Counted from the stretch's first letter, positions 26,992 through 36,786 are shown. The stretch is 64,000 bases of DNA from Candidatus Saccharibacteria bacterium UBA2951 (GCA_002348615.1 DEBR01000003.1:87377-151376), one strand, 5' to 3'. Notes: generated by a model from the letters alone, not told the origin. A program made the numbers and translations.

Positions 26992-27646
26992 TACACCCCG
27001 CCTCATCGGGCATTAGTTCGCTTTTTGTTCGATTTAATAATACACGAAAAACTATATTAGAATACTGATTGTGAAAAAAGCAAGCGGGCAGGGTGATGAC
27101 AAAAAAGAGTAGGGGGAAACAAAATTTAAAAAATGCAAACACACGGATGTGCGAATCAAATATGTGGAAAACATGACATTTCAACGAATCAATTCATGGA
27201 CGAGTATGCGGCAGTCCTGTACGAAGAATAATAAACAGTTATAAGGAATGGAACAGCGCACACAACATTAAATACCAGTGTATACCCAAAACGGTCCCCT
27301 AATAGAAGGTATAGTGAATCAACTCTTGTCGATATATTCAATGTCGTAAAAGATATATTGTGCGACGTTAAATCTATGTTTGGTTTTTTGTATTACCTAT
27401 CATACTCTCATGCTCGTTTTTGCCCGCACGTCCCACTATTTTTTTTTACGTCTTCTCTTTTTACATTCATTCATTTCCCCGTGTGACTTTCTTCACATCA
27501 GCTGAATCGCATTTGGTGTGTTTATGTGATTTTGGCAATTAATCAATCTCCATATACGAACGTATTTCGCTTACGATTTCATGCGTTCTAATTATGTTCT
27601 ATATGTGTTTTTTTGTGTTACGGCGCACTTACTAGCGGTAGGTTAT
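26992..27646. other. AT-rich intergenic region
   Basis: About 650 bases, much more AT-rich than the rest of the window, between the ends of ftsQ and the convergent ATPase gene. A weak stem followed by TTCGCTTTTT (about 26996-27035) may end the dcw transcript. One DnaA-like box (TGTGGAAAA, 27163-27171) and a 32-codon frame (27133-27231) are present, but neither is strong. No gene is supported. Confidence 0.6.
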
Positions 27647-30349
27647 CTATCGAAGCTGAATTTCAGCGGTACCTTTTTCCGGTAGAACACCTTCGGCGGG
27701 CTTTACAGGCTGTTTAGGTTTGGCGACTGATGAGTTGTTCGCTTCAGATGGTTGTGTCGACGCGGTTGCTGGCTTACGTTTGCGGCTACGAGTGCGTTTT
27801 TTCTTTGGAGTGCCGTCTGAGCCAGCCACAGGCTGTGATTGGTGTGTGTCAGGTGTAATAACTTGGCTCTGAGCATTAAGTGGCCAGGTAGAAATGCTAG
27901 GCTGCGGAGGTTGGGCGGCCGGAGTGACCGTTTTAGGTTGAATCAGCTCTGAAATCATAGTTTCGACTTCGGCGCGTGGCCTACTGTAGTTGCGGCGGGT
28001 GTTTTCAATGATGGCGGCCGAGTTATCAGCTTGCGGTACCGGCAGGTTTAACGTCCGAGCGCTGAAGGCCGGTGTTTTTTCGCCGCCGATCACCATGTTA
28101 ATGACGAAGTTACGATTGTGCATTTGTAGCAGGTCAAGCGCTTCGAAATTCGGTTCGAACTGCTTAGAAAGGATTGGAGCGTCGTCTGCCGATACACGGA
28201 AGCTGATCATCGTACCAACGTTGCCGAACACGGCGTCGCGCACTGTTTCGCTCATCTGTGAGATGTACTGGTTGGCGACGGTCAGGTTAAGGCCGTACTT
28301 ACGCGCCTCACTAAGGATAGTCGCGAACGAGTCGGTGGCGAAGTTCTGGAATTCGTCGACGTACAGGTAGAACGGTCGGCGGTCTTCGATCTTTGGGATG
28401 TCTTGGCGGCTCATGGCAGCCAGCTGAATCTTGGTGACCATGAATGAGCCTAAGATGGCGGCATTGTCCTCGCCTATCAGACCTTTTGACAGGTTCACGA
28501 TAAGAATCTTGCCTTCATCCATGATCTGGCGGATGTTGAACGTACTCTTTGGTTGACCGATGATATTACGGATAATCGGATTGGCCGTAAAGGCCCCTAC
28601 CTTGTTAAGTACCGGCGCGATGGCTTCGGCCTGGAACTTGTCGTTCCAGCTGGCGAACTCAACGTTCCAAAACTGAAGCACCACGGTATCGGTGCAGTAC
28701 GTAAGCGTTTCTTTACGGAACTTCTTGTCGGTCAGCATACGCGTGATATCAAGCATAGTGGTATCTGGCCGGTCCAAAAGTGCCAGAATGGTATAGCGCA
28801 AAATGTATTCAAGCCGCGGTCCCCAACTTTCACCGAACATCCGTTTCAGTACGCCAATGACTTCCGAGCTGATGTTCGTCTTTTGGTTAGGATCGGTGAC
28901 TTCAAGCGGGTTAAAACCTAGGGGGTACGCCGTGTCGGCTGGATTGAAGTACACGACATCCTTTACCCTAGTCCCGGGAATGAAGCGCATGTTATTAACG
29001 GCAAAATCGCCGTGCGGGTCGATGATCGCATAACCGTGACCATGGAATATGTCGCTGAGCGCGAACAGCTCAAGCGTTCCGCTCTTTCCTGCCCCGGTTT
29101 GCCCGATGATATACACATGACGAGAACGGTCGTAGCGGAGCATGCCGAACTGGTGGTTGATACCACGGAAGTTGGTAACACCGAAGGCCGATATATTTTC
29201 GTCAATCGCGTCGTTACCGGTAATAACAGGTAGCTTTGCCGGTGGTTCGGCCGTCTTGGAACTTGCCCAGACGATGTTCGGCGTCTCGACGTTGGTGTGT
29301 GGCAGGTGGAACACCGACGCCAGCTCTTCGATATTCAAAATAAAGCCATTGTCGGTGAACAGGCGCGTTTTATAGGCATTTAGATCTTCGTTCCTGAAAC
29401 TGGCGTTCGTTACCTTGAAGCCGTTAAGGTTGGTCGAGTTAAATTGTTTGAACGTACCGACCAGTGCCTGCATGCGCTGTTTGGCGCTGGATTCACTTTC
29501 ACCAAGGTAAGCGAGGCGGATTTTTACTTGGTATCCAAGCTTGGTCGCCTTCTTCTCGACTTCACTGATGCGCGTCTTGTCACGTTCGGAAAGCTCGTGA
29601 GGCTTCCCTGCTTCGCCTTCTTCTGGCGGTTTCCATAGAGCTTCAAAGAACGTTCCGATCCAGCGGAAATTAATACCGCCGCTGCCACCGACAAGCAGTC
29701 CGAAGGGATTGCCACCTTTCAGGCTCTCGATCCAGCGTTCACTCCCCCGGTGCCATTCGTCGGCAATCGGGCGTACGAGCACCTGGATCCATAGCTCTTC
29801 ACCGGTAGATTCGAGCTTGGCCAGCGTTCCGGTAATACCGGCAAGCGGGTCGACCTCGAAGCTTTGGAAGGTCTTGATTGGCAAGAACTCCGGCCCTGTA
29901 ACCGTGATTTCAGACGTATGAACCACCGAGTGTCGGCGTTCGTGGCTGACATAGTCTTCTTCGGCGGCATGGATTTGCACGGTCGGATACTGGGAGTAAA
30001 TCTGACCTTCGACGAAACTCTGTAGGTCCTTCGGGACCCACACATAAAAACGGATCTGCCCGTTAACGGATGCGATTTCGAAGCTAAGATGCTCCTGAAC
30101 CCCGCGACTGAGCTTTAATTCAGCTTTGTCGCGAAGTATGCCGTGGAGCGCGGCGAACAGCTGTTCGGCTGCGAGTTCCGACTTGTCGTTGGCTTTCGGA
30201 ATTTCAAGAACGAGGAGACTGCTTTCGTGCTCTGCCAGAGGAGCGGCAATGCGCGTATTACGCCAGGCGGCAAACAGCAGAATCAATACGATCGGAATCC
30301 AAACGTACCATTGAAGCAGGGTCTCGATTATAAAGGAGAGGATTGACAT
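27647..30349 (-). CDS. VirD4/HerA-type membrane ATPase (type IV secretion-like)
   Basis: A 900-aa protein with an N-terminal membrane helix (about 10-30), a long middle domain (about 40-390), and a RecA-like motor domain. Walker A GQTGAGKS is at about residue 415, IIDPHGDFAV follows, and Walker B LYVDEFQNFA is near 663. This resembles TraG/VirD4 coupling proteins and HerA/DUF87 ATPases. The C-tail is basic (KKKRTRSRKRK) and low-complexity. No other secretion genes are adjacent apart from a prepilin gene 1.3 kb away. Confidence 0.82.
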   Translation of the reverse strand: MSILSFIIETLLQWYVWIPIVLILLFAAWRNTRIAAPLAEHESSLLVLEIPKANDKSELAAEQLFAALHGILRDKAELKLSRGVQEHLSFEIASVNGQIRFYVWVPKDLQSFVEGQIYSQYPTVQIHAAEEDYVSHERRHSVVHTSEITVTGPEFLPIKTFQSFEVDPLAGITGTLAKLESTGEELWIQVLVRPIADEWHRGSERWIESLKGGNPFGLLVGGSGGINFRWIGTFFEALWKPPEEGEAGKPHELSERDKTRISEVEKKATKLGYQVKIRLAYLGESESSAKQRMQALVGTFKQFNSTNLNGFKVTNASFRNEDLNAYKTRLFTDNGFILNIEELASVFHLPHTNVETPNIVWASSKTAEPPAKLPVITGNDAIDENISAFGVTNFRGINHQFGMLRYDRSRHVYIIGQTGAGKSGTLELFALSDIFHGHGYAIIDPHGDFAVNNMRFIPGTRVKDVVYFNPADTAYPLGFNPLEVTDPNQKTNISSEVIGVLKRMFGESWGPRLEYILRYTILALLDRPDTTMLDITRMLTDKKFRKETLTYCTDTVVLQFWNVEFASWNDKFQAEAIAPVLNKVGAFTANPIIRNIIGQPKSTFNIRQIMDEGKILIVNLSKGLIGEDNAAILGSFMVTKIQLAAMSRQDIPKIEDRRPFYLYVDEFQNFATDSFATILSEARKYGLNLTVANQYISQMSETVRDAVFGNVGTMISFRVSADDAPILSKQFEPNFEALDLLQMHNRNFVINMVIGGEKTPAFSARTLNLPVPQADNSAAIIENTRRNYSRPRAEVETMISELIQPKTVTPAAQPPQPSISTWPLNAQSQVITPDTHQSQPVAGSDGTPKKKRTRSRKRKPATASTQPSEANNSSVAKPKQPVKPAEGVLPEKGTAEIQLR

Positions 30350-30403
30350 GGTTGACTCTAAGCTCTATTGTCCCACCCCGAAACCGCTAATGCAACTAGG
30401 GTT

Positions 30404-31459
30404 CTACGCAGTCGGTTCGACAAGCTCGTAGGTGGCCTTGGAAACGCGTTTGAATTGCGCTTTTGACTGCAGGTTCAAAAGAATAGTGGTTTCCTTCACC
30501 TGGCGGCTTTTTAGGACGCGTTTGACAATTTCGTCCCGGTGAAGTGGCTCACCAGCGGTCTTCAGGACGTCGGCGATGATGTCAGCGACAGTGCCCTTGC
30601 TGTAGCCCCAGGTGTCAAGCGCGTAAATGCCCCGACCGATCAAAACGAAACGGCGGTCCTTGATAAGTTCGTTATGGATCGCCTGAGTCGTGACATCTTT
30701 ACGTTTGAAGTCGCTCTTTTTGATCGCTTTCGCGATGTCAGAAAAGTGCATAGGCTTGCCGTGGTCGGCCAGAATGACATAAATTTTGTCACGGATGTTC
30801 TTTGGGTTTACTGTCGGCCATTTGACAAGTCCCCATTGGTCTTTCAAGCTAGCCAGTTTTTTAGAGGTGCTGGCAAGGGCACGAACGTGGTCAGGATGTT
30901 CGTGGGTCAGCTTGGCATGCAGATCTTCGATACCGATAGGCTCGCCGTGCTGCTTGATGGTTTTCACGATTTCTTCGACGTGCGATTTGATTTTCTTCTC
31001 GTCGGCGTGTTCCTGAATGCCGATGGCATGGTGGTAATCGTCGTTCTCGTTGATGACTGAAATGCTTGGTGAGAGCTCGGCGATGAAAGCGATATGTGAC
31101 TTCTGCTGAGGAGTAGCGTCCGGACCGACCAGGTCGTTGGCAACATCACTGATTCGAGCAACCCTTCCCTTTTCGGACAGATGACGAATCAATGTTCGTT
31201 CGACGTCGTGAACGCTTGGGATCTTACCACCTTCGGCGGCGATCTTTAGGCGAATCAGGATGGCTTTTTCAAGCTGTCGGACACGTTCACGGGTAATGCC
31301 GAGGAGCTCCCCTATTTGTTCCAGGGTTTCTTTACGGTCGTATAGTCCGAACCGGCGCGTAATGATCTCGCGTTCGCGGTCCTGTTCAATCACCCCAAGA
31401 ATATCCTTCACAGCAGAGCTGAGAGCATTAGCCATATCCGTTTGTACCGACTGATCCAT
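30404..31459 (-). CDS. Sigma-70 region 4 / HARE-HTH fusion regulator
   Basis: A 351-aa protein. Residues about 15-75 carry a sigma-70 region 4-type helix-turn-helix (TLEQIGELLGITRERVRQLEKA). The rest holds HARE-HTH-like winged helices, as in RNA polymerase delta (PMHFSDIAKAIKKS, EPLHRDEIVKRVLKSRQVKE). There is no region 2, so it cannot act as a full sigma factor. The start is at 31459, since the leader has GAGAGGAACAGG 4-15 bases upstream and TATAAT lies about 40 bases before it. Confidence 0.75.
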   Translation of the reverse strand: MDQSVQTDMANALSSAVKDILGVIEQDREREIITRRFGLYDRKETLEQIGELLGITRERVRQLEKAILIRLKIAAEGGKIPSVHDVERTLIRHLSEKGRVARISDVANDLVGPDATPQQKSHIAFIAELSPSISVINENDDYHHAIGIQEHADEKKIKSHVEEIVKTIKQHGEPIGIEDLHAKLTHEHPDHVRALASTSKKLASLKDQWGLVKWPTVNPKNIRDKIYVILADHGKPMHFSDIAKAIKKSDFKRKDVTTQAIHNELIKDRRFVLIGRGIYALDTWGYSKGTVADIIADVLKTAGEPLHRDEIVKRVLKSRQVKETTILLNLQSKAQFKRVSKATYELVEPTA

Positions 31460-31604
31460 GTACCTGTTCCTCTCGGGTGTTTTGATAGCAATTATGTTCA
31501 TTATAAAACAATGTATTTATAATGTCAAACACATTATTCGATATGGCTAATTATAGCATATACTAGACGCTTATGGTAAATGATATTTTTGTTAAATCCA
31601 AGCG

Positions 31605-32348
31605 TTACTGGTAGTAATGAAGGGTTGGGTCTTCCGGGCAAGCACCTGCTACGATGGTTTTTTCTTCGCTGAGTGAATGGTAAACGAGTTGGCTATAGGT
31701 CGCTGACCGGCCCTCGACGCAAAAGCGGTCTGCCGGGCCGTTCGGTACAAGGGTCGGGGTGGGCAAAGGCACGTTACCGTCAGGGACGGTTATAGGGAAT
31801 GTTCCGCCTTGGCCAATGAACTGAGTCATGATGTCCTGGACGGCAGCGTCACAGAGGGCTTGTTGGGAGCCGCAGTCGAGTACTAGGTCACTTTGGGCTA
31901 TCGGACTATCCCAAATGGCATTCGTCGCTTCAGTTCCTTTGACATGGATTTTCGCCCCTCCGCCGTTACCTTCGAAGGTGCAAGAGGTATTATTGGGGGT
32001 CGTGAACATATTGGCGTTACAAACATTAAGGAACAGCTGGGCGTTCTGATCTGGGGCAAGGTTTTCGTACACACCGATAGACGGGGCGTTGGTACTGATC
32101 GTAACCGCCACAGAGCTCGAAGCTGCGAAGCCTGTCCCTGCCAGGTTTGGCGGGTAGTTGCCATTGAAATTCTTATAATTCTCCAGCCCGGTTACTGCTT
32201 GCTGCACATCGCTACGGACAGCCTTGCCTGCAGTAGAGCCTTGCCACGACCCGTACCCTATCATACCTAGGGTAGCCAAGATGGATAACGTTGCAACAAT
32301 AACAATGACCTCAACTATCGAAAACCCACGTAAGACGTCACGTCGCAT
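31605..32348 (-). CDS. Prepilin-type N-terminal domain protein
   Basis: A pilin-like protein of 247 aa. The short leader MRRDVLRG precedes FSIVEVIVIVATLSIL, with Glu at +5 after the predicted cleavage by prepilin peptidase. The mature domain has several cysteines (CNANM, CTFEG, CGSQQALC, CVEG, CPED) that could form disulfides. It is probably a minor pilin or pseudopilin. No pilus assembly genes are seen in the window. Confidence 0.8.
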   Translation of the reverse strand: MRRDVLRGFSIVEVIVIVATLSILATLGMIGYGSWQGSTAGKAVRSDVQQAVTGLENYKNFNGNYPPNLAGTGFAASSSVAVTISTNAPSIGVYENLAPDQNAQLFLNVCNANMFTTPNNTSCTFEGNGGGAKIHVKGTEATNAIWDSPIAQSDLVLDCGSQQALCDAAVQDIMTQFIGQGGTFPITVPDGNVPLPTPTLVPNGPADRFCVEGRSATYSQLVYHSLSEEKTIVAGACPEDPTLHYYQ

Positions 32349-32383
32349 ACGCCTATTTAATCATAAGCACATACTTACAGGCG

Positions 32384-34798
32384 CTATTTCGCGGCGCGCC
32401 GGCGTGGCTTTTTGGCGGGCGAAGCTTTCAGGAGCTCAATCGCCTGGTCGTGAGTGATGGTCTTTGGGTCGGTGTCTTTTGGAATCTTGGCATTCTTTTT
32501 GCCATCGGTAACATACGGACCGAACCGGCCGTTCAGTACCTTAACCCCGTCACCAAAATCGGCTATATTCTTTTCGGCTTCGGCCTTAAGCTTGGCTTCA
32601 TACAGTTCAAGCGCTTTTTCAAGCGTAATCGTGTGCGGGTCTTCCGGCTTAATGCTGACAAACAGCTTACCGACCTGAATATACGGACCGAACCGGCCGA
32701 TGTTCGCTCTGATCGGTTGGCCGTCTTTGGTTTCGCCGACAGTGCGCGGCAGTTTGAACATTTCGAGCGCTTGTTCCAAGGTGACGGTTTCAATACGTGT
32801 TCCTGCCGGCAGCGGTGCGAACTGCGGTTTTTCATCTTTGTCGTCGGTATCTCCCAATTGAAGCATCGGGCCGAACCGGCCGAACCGCGCCAGAATAGGC
32901 TTGCCGGTCTTAGGGTCAACCCCGACTTCGCGGTTGGCGCCGACGGTAGAGCGGTCAATGCCGCCGGACTTGACGATCAGGTCGTGGAACGGAGTGTAAA
33001 AATCTTCCAGCATGTCGTTACGCTTCATCTTGCTTTCGGCGATATCGTCGAAATGCTCTTCGACGCTGGCCGTGAAGCCGTAATCAACCACTTTGTCGAA
33101 ATGGCTGGTCAAAAAGTCAGCGATCAGTTCACCACTCGGCGTCGGGACTAGTTTACCCCGGTCGGCACCGGTCTTTTCTTGAATTACTTCACGAATGAGA
33201 CCCGTCTTTTCGCCACTATCGTCTCCGGAAACGGCTTCTCTCCGGGTTTCTGTTGAGCTTTCGTCAGCAGAAACTCGGGCTGCAGATGTTTCCGTCACCG
33301 AAGCTGTCGAGCGACGGGCTGGCGTGAACGAGAGAACGATCACATCACGTGGCGTACCCTCTCCCTCCCCTTTTTCGACATACCCACGGCTCTGGATCGT
33401 GTCGATGATGGTGGCGTAGGTGCTAGGGCGTCCGATACCTAGTTCCTCAAGCTTTTTGACCAGGCTACCTTCGCTGTATCGTGCCGGTGGTCGGGCAAAT
33501 GTCTGACGGGCCGTGGCTTCTTGCAGTGCGAGATCATCGCCGCTTGCGAGTGGCGGCAGAATGTCTGCCTCTTTCTTGCTGCCACCATATACCTTCATGA
33601 AACCGTCGAAGATAATGACTTCGCCTTTGGCTTCGAACGATTCCTTGCGGGTCGAAATCGTTATCGTTACGGTCGTCTTTTCAAGTTTGGCAGGTGCCAT
33701 TTGGCTGGCAAGCGTACGGCGGCGGATTAAGTCGTATAACTTTTGGTCGTATTCGTTGCTAGAACCCTTTTCAAGTGACATGTCGGTTGGGCGTATGGCT
33801 TCGTGGGCTTCTTGCGCGCTGGCGCTCTTGGTCTTGAATTTTCGCACCTGCGAGTACTCGTCACCATACGTATTCTTTATATATGCAGCTGCTGAAGCGA
33901 TCGCCTGCCCGCTCAGGTTGACCGAGTCGGTACGCATGTAGGTAATCTTACCGGCCTGGTACAGCTTTTGAGCACTCGACATAGTAGCCTTGCTACCAAA
34001 GCCCAGCTTGGCGTTTGCGTCCTGCTGCAGCGTGCTTGTCGTGAACGGCGCTGCCGGGTTGCGGGTTGCCGGGCTTTTAGTGACGTCAGCCACGCTAAAG
34101 GTCGCGTCTTTTAAGCTTTCTAGGAATGTCTGAGCTTCCGCTTCGGTGTCAAAGCGCTGTGGCAGTTCGGCTTTAAAATCTTCGCCGTCGTGAGCAAACA
34201 CTGCCGTCACGCGGAATTGGAACGAGCCCTCAAAAGCGCGGATTTCGCGCTCACGCTCAACCAACAGTCGCACCGCCGGGCTTTGCACGCGGCCGGCCGA
34301 CTTTCCGCCAGGAACTTTCTGCCATACTACCGGACTTAGCTCGAACCCTACGATTCGGTCTAAGATTTGGCGGGCTTGCTGAGCTTCAACAAGGCGCATG
34401 TCGACCGTCCGGGGTTTCTTAATAGCCTCTGTTATGGCGTCCTTTGTAATTTCGTGGAACACGATACGCTTGGTTTTTTCGATGTTCAGTCCAAGTACCT
34501 CGCAAAGGTGCCAGGCAATCGCCTCTCCTTCGCGGTCTTCATCGGTTGCGAGCCAGACGTCGTCGGCGGCTTTTACGGCCTTTTTAAGTTCGGTAATGAC
34601 TTTACGCTTCTCAGGGTCGACTTCGTATGTAGTCTTGAAGCCATTCTGTATGTCGATCGGGGGCGTGCCGTCCTTGGTCTTTTTGACGATTGAGCGGATA
34701 TGCCCAATCGAAGACAGCACGGTAAAGTCTTTACCGAGGTATTTTTCTATGGTCTTCGCCTTTGCTGGCGACTCTACTATTACAAGATTCTTACTCAT
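32384..34798 (-). CDS. topA: DNA topoisomerase I
   Basis: Type IA topoisomerase that relaxes negative supercoils. The 804-aa protein begins with the TOPRIM domain (LVIVESPAKAKTIEKYLG; TDEDREGEAIAWHL). The active-site Tyr lies in GKITYMRTDSVNLS. The C-terminus has three RFGP(Y/M)-type repeats in place of zinc fingers and a basic tail. An odd Ser/Thr/Glu-rich segment at about residues 489-531 coincides with a palindromic DNA insertion (see findings). Confidence 0.95.
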   Translation of the reverse strand: MSKNLVIVESPAKAKTIEKYLGKDFTVLSSIGHIRSIVKKTKDGTPPIDIQNGFKTTYEVDPEKRKVITELKKAVKAADDVWLATDEDREGEAIAWHLCEVLGLNIEKTKRIVFHEITKDAITEAIKKPRTVDMRLVEAQQARQILDRIVGFELSPVVWQKVPGGKSAGRVQSPAVRLLVEREREIRAFEGSFQFRVTAVFAHDGEDFKAELPQRFDTEAEAQTFLESLKDATFSVADVTKSPATRNPAAPFTTSTLQQDANAKLGFGSKATMSSAQKLYQAGKITYMRTDSVNLSGQAIASAAAYIKNTYGDEYSQVRKFKTKSASAQEAHEAIRPTDMSLEKGSSNEYDQKLYDLIRRRTLASQMAPAKLEKTTVTITISTRKESFEAKGEVIIFDGFMKVYGGSKKEADILPPLASGDDLALQEATARQTFARPPARYSEGSLVKKLEELGIGRPSTYATIIDTIQSRGYVEKGEGEGTPRDVIVLSFTPARRSTASVTETSAARVSADESSTETRREAVSGDDSGEKTGLIREVIQEKTGADRGKLVPTPSGELIADFLTSHFDKVVDYGFTASVEEHFDDIAESKMKRNDMLEDFYTPFHDLIVKSGGIDRSTVGANREVGVDPKTGKPILARFGRFGPMLQLGDTDDKDEKPQFAPLPAGTRIETVTLEQALEMFKLPRTVGETKDGQPIRANIGRFGPYIQVGKLFVSIKPEDPHTITLEKALELYEAKLKAEAEKNIADFGDGVKVLNGRFGPYVTDGKKNAKIPKDTDPKTITHDQAIELLKASPAKKPRRRAAK
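33226..33294. repeat. Palindromic in-frame insertion within topA
   Basis: Nested inverted repeats: outer arms CGGAAAC (33226-33232) and GTTTCCG (33288-33294), inner arms GTTTCTG (33246-33252) and CAGAAAC (33268-33274). The region encodes a low-complexity Ser/Thr/Glu stretch not typical of TopA. Confidence 0.45.
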
Positions 34799-34868
34799 CG
34801 TGCTTATCTATTCAGCGTGACACAACTGCCTATACTACGCAACTTGTCCGGTTTTGTAAAATTGACTG

Positions 34869-34897
34869 TTGACGACAAAAATCCACAGGGGCATACT
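34869..34897 (+). promoter_or_regulatory. Promoter of the gene at 34967
   Basis: TTGACG (34869-34874), 17 bp spacer, CATACT (34892-34897). It is divergent from topA and gives a leader of about 60 nt. Confidence 0.6.
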
Positions 34898-34966
34898 GGG
34901 TTTTAAGACGCGGCACACTTTAAACCAACACGTACGGCGCCATAACAAACGAAAAGGAGTAAAGAT

Positions 34967-35329
34967 ATGGCAAAAACTCTAGAACACTCAGGCGAGGTAC
35001 TGAGTCATGATTTACATATCGGTTCAATCGAGGAGCGACTGGCAATTCTAGACCGACTTGAAGAGTTGCAGGCCCGGTATACCGCACTTATCGCAAAGAA
35101 TCCTTTATTCAAAGCAGCCGTCCGGACATGGGTTGAAGGCGAAGAAAATGGCGTTAAAGAATATGAGGCTTTAAGAAAGCTCGAGGGAGAACTCGATGCT
35201 GAGGTCGCCGATATGACCGATGATGAAAAGAAAAAGAATCCCGATGCTGATCTTCATGAGATGGTACGTCTGCGCCGTGAGATTGCAGAATTGAAAATCA
35301 GCCTGCGCTCTATGGCGAACGCAGCGTAA
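34967..35329 (+). CDS. Small coiled-coil protein
   Basis: A 120-aa, almost entirely helical, acidic protein with heptad-like leucines (EERLAILDRLEELQARYTAL; EMVRLRREIAELKISL). No family recognised; the role could be structural or as an adaptor. It has its own promoter and a strong SD (AAAAGGAG) before the ATG, so it is an independent unit. Confidence 0.65.
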   Translation: MAKTLEHSGEVLSHDLHIGSIEERLAILDRLEELQARYTALIAKNPLFKAAVRTWVEGEENGVKEYEALRKLEGELDAEVADMTDDEKKKNPDADLHEMVRLRREIAELKISLRSMANAA

Positions 35330-35337
35330 ACCCTTGA

Positions 35338-35376
35338 TTAAAAGCGAAAACCCCACGCGATCATTGATCGGTGGGG
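35338..35376 (-). terminator. Terminator of the HIT-like gene
   Basis: CCCCAC/GTGGGG (35351-35356/35371-35376) with an inner CGATCA/TGATCG. Read on the minus strand it is followed by TTTTCGCTTTT. Confidence 0.75.
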
Positions 35377-35395
35377 TACGCCTGATGCGTGAGCG

Positions 35396-35839
35396 CTACC
35401 AGCCGCGGCGGCGGCTTTCGGCAGCTCGTCGTTCGGTCAGTAGCTCGCGGTGCCGCTGGCGTAGCGTGTGCAGCCCGAGCGGTTGGTCATGCGGGTGCGC
35501 CTTCATCAGCCAGTAGTGCAGATGTTCGATCTGTCGACCACCCTTCGTGGTCAGGTTGAAGCCCTCGTTGTCGAAGGACAGGCCAACTACCTCTTTCAGC
35601 TCGGCGACCTCCTTCAAGAAGTCGAAATCGAGCGTTGAGTAGTCGATGTGGTGTTCGACCGGGATGACGAAATACGCACCCCTTGCTGGCACCATGCCGC
35701 GGTCGGTTCGAACCAGCACCTTGGCGATGAACGTTCGCCCGCTCTTCGAGCGTGCGGTGATGTCCACCATACCGTTGTCTGGGCAGAACGGACAGCCGTC
35801 TACAGGCTGAATCTTGAGACTGGTTCGTGTAGCAACCAC
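35396..35839 (-). CDS. HIT-like protein
   Basis: A protein of about 147 aa with features of the HIT superfamily: an N-terminal GCPFC pair, a substrate strand (GAYFVIPVEHHIDY), and a degenerate HIT motif EHLHYWLMK. The usual HxHxH triad is reduced to HLHYW, so hydrolase activity is uncertain. The start is probably GTG at 35839 with GAGGTG upstream. More GC-rich than neighbours. Confidence 0.6.
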   Translation of the reverse strand: MVATRTSLKIQPVDGCPFCPDNGMVDITARSKSGRTFIAKVLVRTDRGMVPARGAYFVIPVEHHIDYSTLDFDFLKEVAELKEVVGLSFDNEGFNLTTKGGRQIEHLHYWLMKAHPHDQPLGLHTLRQRHRELLTERRAAESRRRGW

Positions 35840-35908
35840 GACCCACCTCACTTCCCTGTGCTCATGAACGCGTATTTCACGTCAGGCGGATATACTTATA
35901 TCACATTT

Positions 35909-36766
35909 TTAGCGTAAAGTCCACTGATTAGCACCGAGTGCGCGGATCGTGCCGGAAAGTTCGAGCATGGTGAGCGTGGTAGCAAACTCGGTCGGCTCGG
36001 CACGACTTTTGGCTAACAGTTCTTCGCCGTCACGGGTGCCCTTTGAAATAAGAGCGATGATGGTTGACTCAAGTTCGTTCTGCCCAAGCGGTAGGATTGT
36101 CTGCGTCGATGTTGACTCAGGTGCGATGACGTCCAAGACGTCACGGTAATCGGTTACGACTCGAGCCCCTTGCTTAAGTAGCGCATTACACCCGGCCGAG
36201 AGTGGACTGGTGATGTTACCCGGTACGACGAATATTTCTTTCCCCTGCTCCAGTGCATGCGCGGCGGTGTTCAGCGTGCCGCTTCTGGTAGCGGCTTCGG
36301 TAATGATAATCGCGTCGGCAAGGCCGGCGACCAATCGGTTACGTTCCAAAAAATAATGCGGGCGGGCATCTTCATCCCGTTTATATTCACTTATAACCGC
36401 TCCACCCTGTTTTACGATGTCATCAGCCAATTGGCGATTGCTGGACGGTTGCACCTTCGGCAGACCATTACCAAGTACGGCGATCGTCATGCCGCCGGCT
36501 TCAATGGCCGCTTTATGGGCGATAGCGTCAACCCCAAGCGCCAGGCCACTTACGATCACGATACCTCGGCTCGCTAAGTCGTAGGCTAATCGGTGTGTCA
36601 CCTCTTTGCCGTAGGCAGATGGCCGGCGTGTTCCGACGATTGCCACAGAGGTAAGCCTGATTTCAGGCAACTTTCCAATGTAATCTAACGTTTTAGGAGG
36701 CTTCGCAATAGTAGTTAATACCTGGGCGTACTCACTCTTATCTGGTGAAAAAGTATTGATTTTCAT
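35909..36766 (-). CDS. dprA: DNA processing protein DprA
   Basis: Protects incoming single-stranded DNA and loads RecA during natural transformation. A 285-aa protein with the Rossmann-like core: VGTRRPSAYG, SGLALGVDAIAHKAA, RSGTLNTAAHALEQGKEIFVVPG. A winged-helix C-terminal domain (about 230-285) follows. The N-terminal SAM domain of longer DprA proteins is missing. Its presence supports DNA uptake in this organism. Confidence 0.93.
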   Translation of the reverse strand: MKINTFSPDKSEYAQVLTTIAKPPKTLDYIGKLPEIRLTSVAIVGTRRPSAYGKEVTHRLAYDLASRGIVIVSGLALGVDAIAHKAAIEAGGMTIAVLGNGLPKVQPSSNRQLADDIVKQGGAVISEYKRDEDARPHYFLERNRLVAGLADAIIITEAATRSGTLNTAAHALEQGKEIFVVPGNITSPLSAGCNALLKQGARVVTDYRDVLDVIAPESTSTQTILPLGQNELESTIIALISKGTRDGEELLAKSRAEPTEFATTLTMLELSGTIRALGANQWTLR

Positions 36767-36786
36767 AAAAAAAGTGTTGAAAGGTA

